A stretch of DNA of 64,000 nt from Escarpia spicata (taxonomy: Eukaryota; Annelida; Polychaeta; Sabellida; Siboglinidae): positions 31,148,566 through 31,212,565 of the forward strand of contig OZ023209.1 of assembly GCA_963995525.1 (NCBI GenBank), written 5' to 3'. The notes beneath the pieces are model-generated. The model had not been told where the DNA came from and searched no databases. It worked only from the letters and a program-made list of their open reading frames with translations. Shown in pieces: positions 41,941 through 56,938 of this stretch. Positions within the stretch are counted from its first letter, which is position 1. Each line of letters begins with the position of its first letter. The translations under genes and the position numbers were made by a program.

Positions 41941-43225
41941 GGCCACCTTCCGGGACATCGCCGCCGTGCTGACGTCACGAGACCGCCTCGACGCGCACAC
42001 TCGCTGACGTAGCAAACGGGTGGCTTCCTCTGCTAGATGTCAACTGCGCCGGCGCGTTATAAAACGCCAATCAAGAGCTCGTCGCGATGCGCGCAACCGA
42101 CAATTAAAGTATATTTACTTTTACGTCGCCGCATCACGTGGAACAATCCCGCGACGAAAACCGGCCGAGTTCAAAGCGATTAGCCGCCGCGCTCGCGCGA
42201 ATTAGAGGGGGGACGGCCTAGGCGTAATGGCGGCGACGGAAGCTGCATGCGTGTCACGCCGATCATTAGAACTCAATGAATGCGCCTAATGAGTGGAAGA
42301 GTAGCTGATAAAACGAACACTTTCCCTGCCGTCTTATCCGTCAAGACAATCGTTGCCCGATCTGTCCGCGCCGCGGCCGCTTGTACCGAACGTCGTCCGG
42401 CATCGATCACGGCGCTAATTGCGCGGGCGCTCCCCCGATCGATGGGCCGCTGATGAGTCTTCGTGATAACGCGACACATTCGCCTGACTGTTTTGGACGC
42501 TCCGTTTCTGTGCAACAATCGCTGTCGTTTCGCTCTGTGTTGAATGCGCTGACCCGCCATCTCGGCTGATTGCAGTAGATTGTCGGAAAGCGAGATATTT
42601 TCCTAATTAAGCCTGTACGGTCGTTACGATTTGCTAAGTCGACTTTTATCGACGCAGGCTTTGTTACGAGCACTTTCACCGCCACGCGACAACGCGCGAA
42701 ACTAGAGCGTCGCCTTTGTTGCGAACGATCCGCCAATATCCGATGAAATTAACGGCGAATCGTGTCGAGTTTCGTCGACGTCGCTTCGTATATCAAAGCG
42801 CCATTTTCGAAGCCCGCACGACCAACGAGCTCGCACATATGCTGGCCAATCGCGCCGCGTGACAAGTGCACGAACAGGCGATGAAATCCCCATTAAAGCG
42901 TTCCCCGTCGCGCGCACACAAACGCAACTGGAAAGATTATCCCAAATCCAATAACGCACAAGACAAGGACCGTTATTAAGTCGCGACGCCGTCGGTGTGC
43001 AAACGACCGCTGCTCAAAGGGTGCCGCCAAAGACGTACACTATTTGTTTGCGGAAGTGGCAATCATATTTCAACAATTTCGCGAATTGGATGAGCCCGTC
43101 TGCAGGTGTCGTATTGATATAATTAATTTAATCGGGGAGCATATGGTTGCCGGGTCCTTCGACCACACAAAGGCGATATAGCGGGAAGAACAACTGCGGG
43201 AGATCGCCCTTCTACGTTACCCGGC
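41941..43225. promoter_or_regulatory. long GC/CpG-rich island with homeodomain-type cores
   Basis: The longest island in the window. It contains GCGATTAGCCGCC, GCGAATTAGAGG, GGCGTAATGG, CGATCATTAGAACTC and GCCTAATGAG within about 140 bp (42177-42300), then GCTAATTGCGCG and CCTAATTAAGCC. Frames occur on both strands without motifs. Regulatory role is inferred. Confidence 0.4.
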
Positions 43226-43720
<495 letters not shown>

Positions 43721-43856
43721 CCAGTGGAATCGTCCGAACATTACCCAAATACAATATATTACCGCAGAAAACAAACTGACCGGAGATTCCCCGACATATC
43801 AATTATACCCTAGGAGGAATGCTCTCCTCAGAAAATAAAACCATTTAACCAACTTT

Positions 43857-44510
<654 letters not shown>

Positions 44511-45844
44511 AGATTTTGATATATAACGTCTATGTTTGTCAGAATTAATACACACATACACGTAACTATTATAGTTTAAGCTACATATGCTCCTCCCCGA
44601 TTCAATTGTTTGGCTTGATCGTTTAATTTTAGAACAGTTTTGCAAAAATGTCGAACCTATCTGTCATCCATTGTGGTATACTAACTCGTTTGCACAAATA
44701 GGCTTCATGGAGTTTGGGTGAAATCACCCGACAAACTATTGCTTAATTATTGACATTCAGTGCCCAATCAAATTTCTTGAAAATTGTTAAAATGGCTAAA
44801 ATGGCTGCGACTGTATCTACTATGGCACACGGCTAGTATCATTTTTGAACGTTACCCGATGTAACGGGCAAGGTAAATTATAGGATTGGCCAATTATTCT
44901 ACGAGTTTAACAAAAGGTACGCTTTATTTTGTTAAACCGACTGGTTCTTAGTATGCCTATTTAGGCTATTCACGCATGGACACTATACATGGACAACAAC
45001 GAACTCAATTCGCAATTAGCGCCCGTTGGGTTGGATGCTTGTGTTTTCCCTGAACCCAAGTAGAACATTTTTATAAAAGAAATAATCCGGCATTCAAGAC
45101 GGACCGATGCAAATATATCCGAATATTACATTTACCCAATCCCACGAACAAAACTTACCTATGCATTGTGCATCTCTATGACAACGGACCACGCCAGGAA
45201 ACCTGTAATCTCACTCAAATGTCAATCGCAAAGTGCTCCCAATTACTCAGTTTACAACCTATTTGCGCGAGCTCCACAACGCGCTCTCCCCGTCCGCTGT
45301 GTAGCAGTTAAACGCCAAACACGAATAACAACCGGCGCTATTAGCGTGATAATAACACCTATACAATCACATACCAATAACAATTTAGAATCACAGAAAC
45401 TTCGTGATGAAAATAGGCGATTTGTTTTCGCCAAATTCTACTTCACGGTGAAGCTACGTATCCCATGCAGCTCGGCGGACGGGTTAACCTTTGGCAATCT
45501 GTTCCATGTATCGCGTAACAAATTAAGCCCTGTTGGTTGTTCCTATCTGCATCTATATATAAACACCAGCATTCTTGCGCGAATACACCAGCTGATTGTT
45601 ATCTTTGGCGATGTTGCGAAAGAAGCGTGTCGACAAGCGAGTTAAAAATATCTGCTCGACAGTCTTTGTATTGAACAAAAATGTTGAACCGACGTCGAAA
45701 TTCCAAGATGGCGACGATGTCATCGAGAGATGTGCACCTCTGTTGCATAAGAAACTATTTCATTCGTCCATACTCGAATCTGATTAACTCGTCCCTGCAG
45801 AGACGAACTTCGAAGTTTGCTGTTCTTGCCGGTATATCATATTG
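44511..45844. other. no recognised gene
   Basis: A 159-codon + frame (45166-45645) is the longest repeat-free frame of the window, but its sequence is not recognised and no donor, acceptor or promoter context supports it. It could be chance or a decayed fragment. Confidence 0.4.
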
Positions 45845-46062
45845 TAAATGGGGTCTCGAGGGTTCATTTACCACTCTCAAATATATGGACACCCGTATGA
45901 AAAAGATTTCTTTTATGTGTTTGTGCAAGTGGTTCGTTGATATTCTGATGTTCTTAATGTGCTATGCGAAACGACTATCCGAAGAAGTTAAAAACCGTTC
46001 TGACTGTCGTAACAGTTTTTTAAAATATCCATTAGGGGTCCTATACAAGCACTGCTGATATT
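45845..46062 (+). mobile_element. third, diverged copy of the ATGGAC repeat family
   Basis: ATTGTAAATGGGGTCT, ATGGACACCCGTATGAAAAA, TTATGTGTTTGTGCAAG, CGTTGATATTCTGATG and GGGGTCCTATACAAG appear in the same order as in 37940-38215. Alignment is by eye. Confidence 0.45.
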
Positions 46063-46405
46063 AAGATTCGATTCGTTTCGATTTGTAAAAAATAGCAAGA
46101 GCTTGAAACATATAACCCTTTGACTCTACCACAGTAGGTGTTTACGTCTTGCACTGTCTATCACTGATCTATTGGACTAGGAATTGCAATATACGTATAT
46201 ACTACATATAATAATGTAGAATATAATCATGTAGAATATAATGTATGTCGGCAAAACGCCATTTAATATTTAATCCATATTTGACGGAGAAGGAACGTCT
46301 GGTCAAATAGTTATAATATAAATAATCTGTGGGGCCGCACGAGGAGTTACTATAGACGGAAACAACGACGAGAGTTGCCGACGGTGGGAGAGTCGAACGA
46401 ACCCC

Positions 46406-46440
46406 CGAATCGAACACACACATGCGAGCGAGCGAGCGCG

Positions 46441-46473
<33 letters not shown>

Positions 46474-46475
46474 CA
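46406..46475. repeat. GAGC, CGCG and CA short repeat
   Basis: (GCGA)n, alternating CG and then (CA)n. Frames are artefacts. Confidence 0.88.
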
Positions 46476-46754
46476 CTACCGAATGAGGGCGGGTTTCCGT
46501 TGGGTGTACGACGGTGGTAATATCCTCGTAGTTCGTACTTTTATCAAAATCAATCTCTGGTAGCCACACGGTAGATCGACATATCAAGAACACGTTTGAT
46601 CTTGGTAAAACTGTTCCGTATAGTATGTATTCCTCATATCCATATCCAGGTCAACACATGAATTACATCGTTGTTCTTCGTAAGCGGATGCTCCTTGCAA
46701 CGAGAGGCCAATCACATATGACATTTGACACTACTACAGGTGATGTCACTTCTC

Positions 46755-46965
46755 AACCACGGGTCGTTACAAGTGTAGTCACATACACAAATAATAGTGT
46801 ACAAATGTAGTCACTAACTCAACCACGGGTCGTTACAAGTAATGGTACTTACTCAACCAGGGGCGTCACAAGTAATGGTACTTACTCAACCAGGGGCATT
46901 ACAAATATAGTCACTTAATCTGGTGGCGTTACAAAGTAGTTATTTACTCAACCCAGCGATTGCAC
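46755..46965. repeat. 33-34-bp degenerate tandem repeat, about 5-6 copies
   Basis: ACTCAACCAcGGGtCGTTAC then AAGTAATGGTACTT recurs at 46817, 46851 and 46884, with diverged copies on each side. Confidence 0.88.
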
Positions 46966-47601
46966 AAGTGTCGCCACTTTGTCAGTCGGAGGTATTACTA
47001 GCGGATGTTTGTGTTCTACAAAATAAACCATGGTTCGCCGGTATTCGCCAGTTGAAATGTGATGCACGGTGTCCAAATTGCCAGGAATGTGATATGTTTT
47101 GTAAATAAATGAACATTGATTCGCTCATTTGTGAGATACGATATTTGCAGAGCATTATTTGGTAGATGAGCCGCGATTGGTCGACGGCCTGGCATAACAT
47201 GCCCGGATGCCCGGATGATGACAAGAGGCAACGTATGTAGCAACGCATATCATCCAACGCCAACAGACGATTCGCGAAGATGCAACGAATCAACAAAAAA
47301 CCTTCGAAATTTTCAAAAAGATGTATTGAAACCCGACGCATGGCCCGCGGGGCTTCGCCATTGGGCGAGTTCCGTTTGATGTGACGGCGGCTCCAGGTGC
47401 GTCGGCATTGGGACCTCGGTGTTTTATGGAAAGATATATCGTGTTCCTGGAAACGCACGTTGCACTCTATAATATTAATGAGGCAACTTTAGTGGATATT
47501 GCATATTTCAATTGATGCTTTTACACAGAAACCGATAATACCCCACACTGAGACACGTTTTACAAAGTTAAAAAGTGCTATTTTAAACAATTGACATGCT
47601 C
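46966..47601. other. no recognised gene
   Basis: A 158-codon minus frame (46982-47458) is free of simple repeat but matches nothing I know. Possibly a decayed mobile-element fragment. Confidence 0.4.
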
Positions 47602-47935
47602 GTGGAGCGCATTAGCGCAGCGGTAAGAGCTTCCGACTCTCGACTGAGAGAATGCGGGTTCGAATCGTGTGCGGCGGTGTCAAACCTTGGACAAGTTCGT
47701 TTACTCTACATTGATTCAGTTCACTCAGCTGCATGAGTGAGTACCTGGCTATATACAGTGGTGGATAGTTGTGTACGAATAGTCTTCATTAATTGAAGCG
47801 CGGCTGAATGCTTCCCAGAGAAGTCGAGATGGTGTTCGACTGAACAGGTCTGCCAGGGAGTAACGTGTAAAGCTTGTTGAGCAGTCCCGGGGACTGGCCA
47901 CTGCGCCATGTAAGAACGAACCTTTACTTTTAAAG
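47602..47935 (+). mobile_element. tRNA-derived SINE
   Basis: A tRNA-like head has A box TTAGCGCAGCGG (47612-47622) and B box GGGTTCGAATC (47656-47666), spaced as in a pol III promoter. The acceptor stem does not pair and the T stem has a mismatch, so it is not a functional tRNA. The body (CTTGGACAAGTTCGTTTACT, CAGTTCACTCAGCTGCATGA, GTACCTGGC) resembles the conserved central region of tRNA SINEs in many animals, and it ends near GCGCCATGTAAGAACGAACC followed by a T/A-rich tail. The exact SINE superfamily is not assigned. Confidence 0.8.
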
Positions 47936-48270
47936 ATTAATTTACCTGCATTCTGATATGTTGCTTCGTTGTATTTTGGATCGGACCGGATATAACATAT
48001 CCACCGACAGTAACACAAATTGCGGCGGCCTGTATCGTATAAATGAGGAATCAGGTAACGTTAGCGAAATTGTAAAGTGAATAAGATTACTTCGTTTTAA
48101 TGATATATAGCATTTCACAAGAGAACGTATGAATCACACAGTCACACAATTCAAATCTGACCTAGTTGGCTAAAGAGCGAGGACTGTAAATCTATAATTA
48201 ATAACATCTCCTGACGCATTGGGCACCTTACAAAGCAACACATGTCGGAAAATGCGCGCTGACAAGAGAA
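47936..48270. other. no recognised feature
   Basis: AT-rich unique sequence. Confidence 0.5.
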
Positions 48271-49110
48271 CTTGCGACCTTTCGACATCACGCGCAGTTA
48301 TCGCTCCTATGTATTAAAAACGGTAATGTTTCCACCGATCAAATTACTGCTCACGCTAGCAACTAAACATATCACGTGTGGTCCTCACGAGCACCATGCT
48401 GCAATCTCGGCTGGTACACCGATCATTGGCGAGATATCGACCGCGCGGCATCTGCGACTGAGCACGCCTGACAGTGGTGTGCGTAGACAACGCGCGACGC
48501 AACATCTGTTCGTTGTCCGTCGGAACTGACCGCCGAGGAACGCCAGTTTAGCTCGGTACAAACGTCTGCAACGTCGGCGTCTCATAAGCCGAGTTTCTCG
48601 GCATTTTGTTTTGTTTCCCCCCTTGGCCGTTGGTCGCCGACAACGCAGGTGTCGCGATCACGGTCGTCATCTTGTCATCAAAGCGACGCAGCTGATGGTC
48701 TGATTGCAAAACAATATGGCCACCATTATTGAGCGTATGCGCCGCCGAAATGCGATAGTCTTCAACTGTCCCGTTGTCGCCCGTTGTCCCGGCGTTGACA
48801 ATAGCGACGCGCGACTTTGCCATCGCATCCCCGGCCGAGCGGGGCCGTCACCCGCCGCCAGACCGCGCCAACTCGGCGACACAAAGAACGCCGCTTTATC
48901 GCCTGCCACAGGCGCATGCGCACGCCGGTTTGTCGCCATCGCGCGCATGCGCATGGTCGGCGCGTCTGGACGCGCGGATTACAAAACAATTATTACCCTC
49001 TTCTTGATGTGACAGTTGACGACCGCCGAACGTTTTGATAGTACCGCTCGGCGGGCGCGCGCCGTCGCCGCTTTGTAAGAAAGACAACTTTAGATCGTGT
49101 GCCTGATTGG
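48271..49110. promoter_or_regulatory. CpG island with NRF1-like and YY1-like motifs
   Basis: CpG-dense block. GCGCATGCGC, the NRF1 palindrome, occurs twice (48912-48921 and 48943-48952), and ATATGGCCACCATT (about 48714) contains a YY1-type GCCAT core. This is typical of TATA-less housekeeping promoters. Six overlapping frames on both strands lack domains. No downstream exon identified. Confidence 0.42.
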
Positions 49111-49501
49111 TTTGTAATCCGCGACCATCTATCAGCTATGAACAGAGGCGATAAAGTGACGGACTTCGCGTGATTCGTCAATGTTATTGTTGTTTCGCGC
49201 TCAACATGTTAATGGAGTAGCTTAGAATCTAAAGCCGTTCGTTCGTGTGGATAAAACCGGAAGAAAGATCATGGGCAAACGTATTAGTACGTACACGATA
49301 CGTTTTTGTGACACTGTGTGTATTTTTTATATCACGTATTGCCTTTTGCACGTGTTGAAATGCAGGTCCTGTAACAAAGGTTTAAACACGACGGGTCTAC
49401 GACTGTCGTGGACGTATTTGTCGGCCGTATCGTGGATCGTCTTACAAACTGAACATGTTTCAATTTTAAGCCGATTCATCTTCAACAAGACCACGTTGAT
49501 T

Positions 49502-49740
<239 letters not shown>

Positions 49741-51046
49741 AGAGAGGAGGGGCAGAGAGAGCGGGAGGGCGTGAGAGAGGGGGGAAGTAGCCAGTTCAGC
49801 ACACTAACTCGTCCCACCGACAACTTGTATTGCACCAAGGAAACACAATTAGTCCCACTGGCACGGACAACTCGTTGAACACCTACGCAATATAACTCTA
49901 TCCATTGACATCTCGTCCTGCACCAGATCCACATAACTCGTCCCACTGATAACCCGTACTGTACTGTGTCGACACAACTCGCCCCAATTATATGTTGGCC
50001 CAGCTTGTATATTTAATAATCATCCTTGAGTTTTATATTCGCATTTTGGCAGAACGGCGGTCATATTCGCGGTCAGTCCAGAAAATGTCCAGTTACATAT
50101 GAGCGATAATCGGGTGTCCCACATTCAATAACAGTTGCTAATTTTAACGAGGCACTTGGCAGATATTCTGACGGGTCAGCTCGGTGATGGAAGGAGATGG
50201 TGGTGGTGAATTGCATTTCGGTTAATACTCACATTGACTGACAATGTAATACACTCGACTGGCCCTCAATATTCTGGCCACAAAGAACCCTAAAAAAATA
50301 ACGCCGAAGCCAATTTAACCATGCAACACAGACTTGAGAGACGGACGCCTGAAATGAAAACGAAAAAGAGGACGACCCAACACAACTTGGAGAAGAGCCG
50401 TGGGGGGACTGCTAAACGGCAACTAAATGTGAGCCAAGCTGCAGCACAAAATGTGCAGAGGAAGAACTGGATATGTTTTATTTCTACAACAAATGCAGTC
50501 ACGTGCCGCATTTAATACAAGTGAACTTCTTCAAGCTGTGATATATTTACTTTCCCAAAGATGCATTACCTCAAAACTGTGACAATGTATTCGCTTTTGA
50601 AACGTGAAACTACGATATACGTTACCGCGGTTCCAGTGTAAACATCCTACGGTTATGCCTATATTTACCTCTTACATTGAGAGCCATCTTGAAAGGAATG
50701 GCGTTGTGTCGAGGTGACAACGTCTATGTTCGGAGACCACCCGGAGCACGACGAAGACGGCATGTGCTCGACTCGGGTGTCAAACGGCACCGGCTCGAGA
50801 TGTTGCCTTGAGCAATATTTCCGCCTTGCTCCCAGGCAACCCGATGACCCTAATTATCCCCCAGAATTAGGAATCGCGGACTGCTGAACATCAGTTGAAT
50901 TACACGCCGTGTGAATTTAGTCGTCTTATCGCATCGCTTGTACTACATTCGCGGTTAGTATGCCACCGTTATTTTTAGAGTTTTAACCAAACACATTTTT
51001 AGTATAGGCTGTCACACTATGCTCACATTCATGTTTAAGTACGCAA
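49741..51046. other. no recognised gene; short GC-richer segment
   Basis: ACTCGTCCCACTGAYAAC-like phrases recur loosely at 49800-49985. 50680-50930 is GC-richer with CCTAATTATCCCCC and AGAATTAGG cores. No supported frame. Confidence 0.45.
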
Positions 51047-51345
51047 GAACGAACGAACGAACGAACGAACGGACGGACGGACGGACGGACGGACGGACGA
51101 ATGAACGAACGAACGAACGAACGAACGAACGAACGAAAGAACGAACGAACGAACGAAGGGACGGACGGACGGACGGACGGACGGACGGACGGACGGACGG
51201 ACGGACGGACGGAAGGACGAACGAACGAACGGACGGACGGACGGACGGACGGACGGACGGACGGACGGACGGAAGGACGAACGAACGGACGGACGGACGG
51301 ACGGACGGACGGACGGAAGGGCGGACGGTCGGACGTACAGACGGA
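51047..51345. repeat. higher-order ACGA/ACGG tetranucleotide array
   Basis: Blocks of (ACGA)n alternate with blocks of (ACGG)n at least three times. The transition GGAAGGACGAACGAACG recurs at about 51211 and 51271, so a block of about 60 bp was itself duplicated. Frames read NERT/DGRT and are artefacts. Confidence 0.97.
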
Positions 51346-52142
51346 TTCATCATTATATTTTTATGAAACGAAATACCCTTTGGTATTTATCTCTGAGAGG
51401 TTATTGTCTATTTACATTTATCTAAACGAAAATATGTTTACTATAATATTGTATACATATAAAACACCTTGTTAAATTAGTCATGATACATTAGTATTTT
51501 TTATTTTATGCAAAATTCTTATTTTGATCGCTCTTGTTGTGTTGCACGAATTTACGATGTACAAAAAATGCTCATACGGAGGGAAATGTATAGATTATAG
51601 AAGTGGATTAACGACGATAGGTGAGAGAAATACTGCACACTAATGGAGACGGCAGTCGGAAAGACAGGAAGAGAAAAATAAACTAATGTTACTAAGACCA
51701 AAGTAATGGAAAGAAGCAACAGAAATACAAGTTTTGTTAGAAATGTAAAATATGTTAATATATCGTAATGGAATTTCAATATCATCATTTTTCTCAGTAC
51801 TATCCTGCGTTTCATCAAGGTTCAACACGTTAGTGTAGACATATAATGTTACTCTATCTCAGTTTTTTTATTTTGAACAAGATTTACGGAATTGTGTTAA
51901 GTCAAATTTTATAGTTTTTATTGATCAATGTATGCACGCGACATATGCAACTTTCATAACACACTTTTTGTAAATCAATAGTTTTTTCATAATTTCTAAA
52001 CAAGTAATAATAACCAAGAAAACATGTTACCCTTTATCCGCTACTTCTTGTTCTGTTACATTTTTTTCCTGTTTTTTATGGTCTATAAATCAGGCGTTCG
52101 AGATAAATGCGGGCGTCAGGATGCGCCTTATATAACGGCTTA
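51346..52142. other. AT-rich, no recognised feature
   Basis: No supported frame or repeat. Confidence 0.5.
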
Positions 52143-52216
52143 CGAAGTGACGTATATATCGCGTTGCAGCATACAAAGTGACGTATATATCGCGTTGCAG
52201 CATACAAAGTGACGTA
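52143..52216. repeat. 31-bp tandem repeat, about 2.4 copies
   Basis: AAGTGACGTATATATCGCGT then TGCAGCATACA starts at about 52145, 52176 and 52207. Confidence 0.93.
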
Positions 52217-53489
52217 CATAGATCAGAGTTGCGGATCAATTAAATGTCATTCTGTAGATCCTGTTGTTGCTCGTGATGTAGGTCGAAGGCATTCTCATTT
52301 AGACCATAGTTATTATCTATATACGGATCGCAATTCACAGATTCGGTGTCTAATTTGCATGTGTTCTATTAAATAGAACTATACCAGCCAGGCAGTTAGC
52401 AGAAACTAAAACACACACAGTCTCATTGTTCTGATCGTAATATCGTGTTAACTAACTATAATTGAACTATGTTAAGTATGTTAAGTAGGTTAACATTTTC
52501 CTCCTCGCCGATTTGCATCTCGGGCGCCAGACTTTCAGGAATTGATGTATGAATCCTCGGAAGACAAGTAACCCTTTATTTTTGTCCACAATTCCCAGCA
52601 TGCCCATAGTTCTTTCCGGTTTCAGGGTTCGCAACATAACACGTATAACTTGCAGCAATCGTAGAAACCACTCGCGCGTGTGATAATAAACGACCGGTCC
52701 GAATACTTCGCGAAATAGTCTTCAGCGTCTGTGTGGTCACGGGGACAGTTTCTGTTTCCTGCCAGTGTATGCTGCCGTCTTTGTATTCCAGACATTACGG
52801 GAACCTTATCCAGTTGAGGACTGGTCGACCCCCACAGGCCTACTACCTTTTTATATTTGAGAAAAAATTATGATCTCACATTATATGTGTATTTAGACAT
52901 ATCGATCACTGGAAGCAAATGATGACTATAAATTTAAAACAAAGTTATTTAAAAAAATAAAAACGAGGCAAACTTTTTATTTTATTTTGATAGCGATCGA
53001 CGAGTCACGTGATTATAGTGTGCCATATCGGTGACGGTGGTGTAAACATCCGTGATATTTCAATTTAGCGACCAAAAAGTAAGCAACTATTCGTACTAAT
53101 CATCACAGGTAAGTCACCGAACATCCCCGTGGTGTTTATACATTTAATGTATTGCGTTTTCTTGTGCTTTGAGCCTTTTTGAACACAAATCGATAGAAAT
53201 TGATTGCTTCCGTGGGCAGCAGTTTGTTTTTCAAATATCGCATGCAGGACGTATTTCATTAAATACAACTTTTCTTGTAATTTCTTTGCATCCCATCGAT
53301 ACACTGACTGGTACTGATTTAGAATATCCATTCGATGCATAACAGTTGCTTCAGATTGTTGTCAAAACGGTATAGGGTTTATTCGATTTACGCTCGGCAA
53401 AAAATGTTCCTACCCCTGTATGTAGCGCCATCCGTAGACTGGAGAGATGACGTACGAAATAGTTCGATTGTGTACCAAACGTTGTAGGG
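52217..53489. other. no gene; isolated strong donor
   Basis: CATCACAG then GTAAGTCACC at 53101-53118 is an ideal donor downstream of TCACGTGA (about 53005) and could end a non-coding first exon on +. A minus frame (53065-53340) is unrecognised. Confidence 0.4.
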
Positions 53490-53967
53490 CACCGGTTCTT
53501 AAAATCTGGGTCGCGACCCAAATTGCGTCGCCAAGCCATTTTGAGTGGGTCGCCAAAAGTCTCCAGTGACCATCCGAACTGTTCCTTATCGTCTCGCCTG
53601 CCCGTCGCAAACGCTTGCGAGACAAACAATTCATGGAAAATGATAAATTAAAATTCCGTGGCATGTGACATCATATCACATGAAATTTCAAATTCACGCG
53701 ACATTTTGTGTAAATAGTTCGTCTCGCAAGCACTTGGTATGGGCAAGTCAAAATTCTGTTTGATGCCGTCGACAAATTAATGGCGTTGATTTGGCGATTC
53801 ATCCGTGTTCAGCAAGAACTTTTATTTAAAACAATGGTATTCTCATTGATCATTTGTGTAATGTATATTTATTTAATCATTAGTTATTTCATCATTTCAC
53901 TGCTCACAGGCCAACCAAGTTCGGAGACCAGAATATGGGTCGCCGCCAAAAATTTTAAGCACCGATG
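53490..53967. mobile_element. hAT-type nonautonomous element, about 478 bp
   Basis: Left end CACCGGTTCTTAAAATCTGG followed by GTCGCGACCC. The right end, read on minus, is CATCGGTGCTTAAAATTTTTGGCGGCGACCC. Ends of the CAxxGGTxCTTAAA...GGGTCGCGACCC type are characteristic of hAT elements. The interior is AT-rich with no transposase frame. The flanks (TTGTAGGG left, ATTGTATA right) share only part of a possible 8-bp duplication. Confidence 0.75.
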
Positions 53968-55146
<1,179 letters not shown>

Positions 55147-56590
55147 TCTACCCCCTCTTAGATGTCTACGCGCCCTACCCCCGACAGGGTCGGTAAGGTT
55201 AACAGAAATAAAAACCTTACAAGAGGTCGGGTGTATGATTTAGGCGACAGTACATTTAAGTAATGTTTGAATGTATGGTTTGTGAGTCGACGGGAGGGCG
55301 GTACACGCCCCCGCTGGGACTCGCGTGGGAGTTCTGTTAAATACGGGGTGTCTTCGGGAAAATGACATTTTAATATTATATTTTTCCACAAAATTAATTT
55401 GAAATGAGGCAAGAAAACAAATCGAATTGATGTGGCACCTTTCCATATCGTGGTGCTGAAAATAATGTTAATCTACAATAAAGAAATATGCGTCCGCGTT
55501 TGCTAAAAAGCAGCATTAGATGTCAAAGTGTACAACGGACAGCGTTTAAGTGTTTCAAATTATGATGAAAATAATATGTATTTACGAATATTGAAGCAGA
55601 TAACACATAGACAGCTATTTAACAGATTGTAGTTTGTGTTCTTCTAATCTTAGTACAATCCGTTATTAGCGTTTACATAACACGTCGAGCTAAACCCATA
55701 TAGTGACGTATTTCGGGCGGGAGAGGACATTGGGGCATGGCACCTCTTGGGCAATTTTGTTTTTCCTTTTGCATTTGCGTTTATATTTTGCGTGGCAAAA
55801 TTAATAACTAAGTAGTTCACCCCTCTAAAATGGTCTAAGCAAATTAGAACCCCTTCCCGTCAACGACAATAAAAGGCTATAACATGTTTCTTATTGCGTC
55901 GAGTTCACGCGCTGAACATTAAATTAAAACCGTTCTACAGCGATAGCCAGAAGCGTTGACGGTCTGTACGAAGGAGGGGCGGGGCGTCAATATGGTTTAC
56001 TCGTGCCTGCGAGGGAAAGGGGTTAGGTTCTTTCGAGCAATATACTCCAGAATTGTTTATGTTTCCTTACTGCTCGACATTCCTGTGTACCGGTGTAGAA
56101 CAGAAGCGAACAGGCAGTTCGTGTGTGGTCAAAATAAAGGTTCTGTTCAGTTCTGTCGTGGCTGGTAATGCAAGCTGGTTATGACGTACGCTTTCGTCGT
56201 TTTTGCTAGTGGGGGGAATTTCAGTACAAAAAGAAACACGCTCAATGGCGCAAACAAGGTTAACGTAAGTTAAATAAGCGACGATATGAAAAGGGGAAGC
56301 TTCATAAATACTAAACGTCTGCCTTCTTCTTTTCTACAGTTATTGTGAATTCAATTAAATATATATTATAACAATGCAATTGTGGAAATACAAAAATACA
56401 TGTTAAAATAAGTTAAAAAGGAGTGTGTATTTCGTTACGTAATTATCGGCAGGACGTCTGCTGAATCAGTTGTACTTCGCCCTATTTGTGGTTTAGATAC
56501 ACGAACTTCAAAGGTATTTGCTGGTAAGGACGCGTGTCACTGCAATAACTGCCAATTACAGGCAATAGTGTTTTTTATATTTGTTTTATT
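55147..56590. other. no recognised gene
   Basis: GTAAGGTT and AACCTTAC (55191-55218) form a short hairpin. No supported frame. Confidence 0.5.
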
Positions 56591-56695
56591 TACAATTTTA
56601 ATATATTGCAAGAGCAACCTTCAAGTTGCAAACATGGTTTCGGATTTGTTAAACGCTATATAAATAAATGTATAAATAAATAAATAAATAGTTTT
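56591..56695 (+). mobile_element. possible retroposon 3' tail
   Basis: TTGTTAAACGCTATATAAAT followed by (AAAT)n (about 56662-56691) resembles the 3' end of many SINEs. The upstream body is not recognisable. Confidence 0.3.
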
Positions 56696-56728
56696 ATATA
56701 AGTAAATAAATGTTAATAAACGAGGAGT

Positions 56729-56758
56729 GGACATCACACCTTTTTAGGTGTGATGTCC
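56729..56758. repeat. perfect 13-bp-arm hairpin
   Basis: GGACATCACACCT, a 4-nt loop, then AGGTGTGATGTCC. It could act as a transcript hairpin or be a transposon relic. Confidence 0.85.
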
Positions 56759-56938
56759 AAACTAAATTAAACAAGTAAAATAAATAAAAAGTCACCAAAC
56801 TGATCGCTAAGTAGACATTAACATTTGGGATTTTCCCCAAGTTATATACTACAGTACAAGATGCAATCGGATACACCAGATAAACAACGCATTATCACGT
56901 GACAATAAAGAAGTGCCGAAATACATATAATTAGATGG

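Noticed and set aside
45166..45645. 159-codon + frame outside simple repeats
   Set aside because: No recognised motif, ordinary base composition and no supporting signals. It could be chance, so it is mentioned only as unrecognised.
46982..47458. 158-codon minus frame
   Set aside because: It matches no family I know and overlaps a minisatellite edge. A transposon relic is possible but not demonstrable.
47602..47675. Functional tRNA gene
   Set aside because: The A and B boxes are good, but the acceptor stem does not pair, the T stem is defective and a SINE body follows directly.
48667..49038. Several overlapping frames on both strands
   Set aside because: They result from high GC and scarcity of stop codons in the CpG island, and none has a domain.
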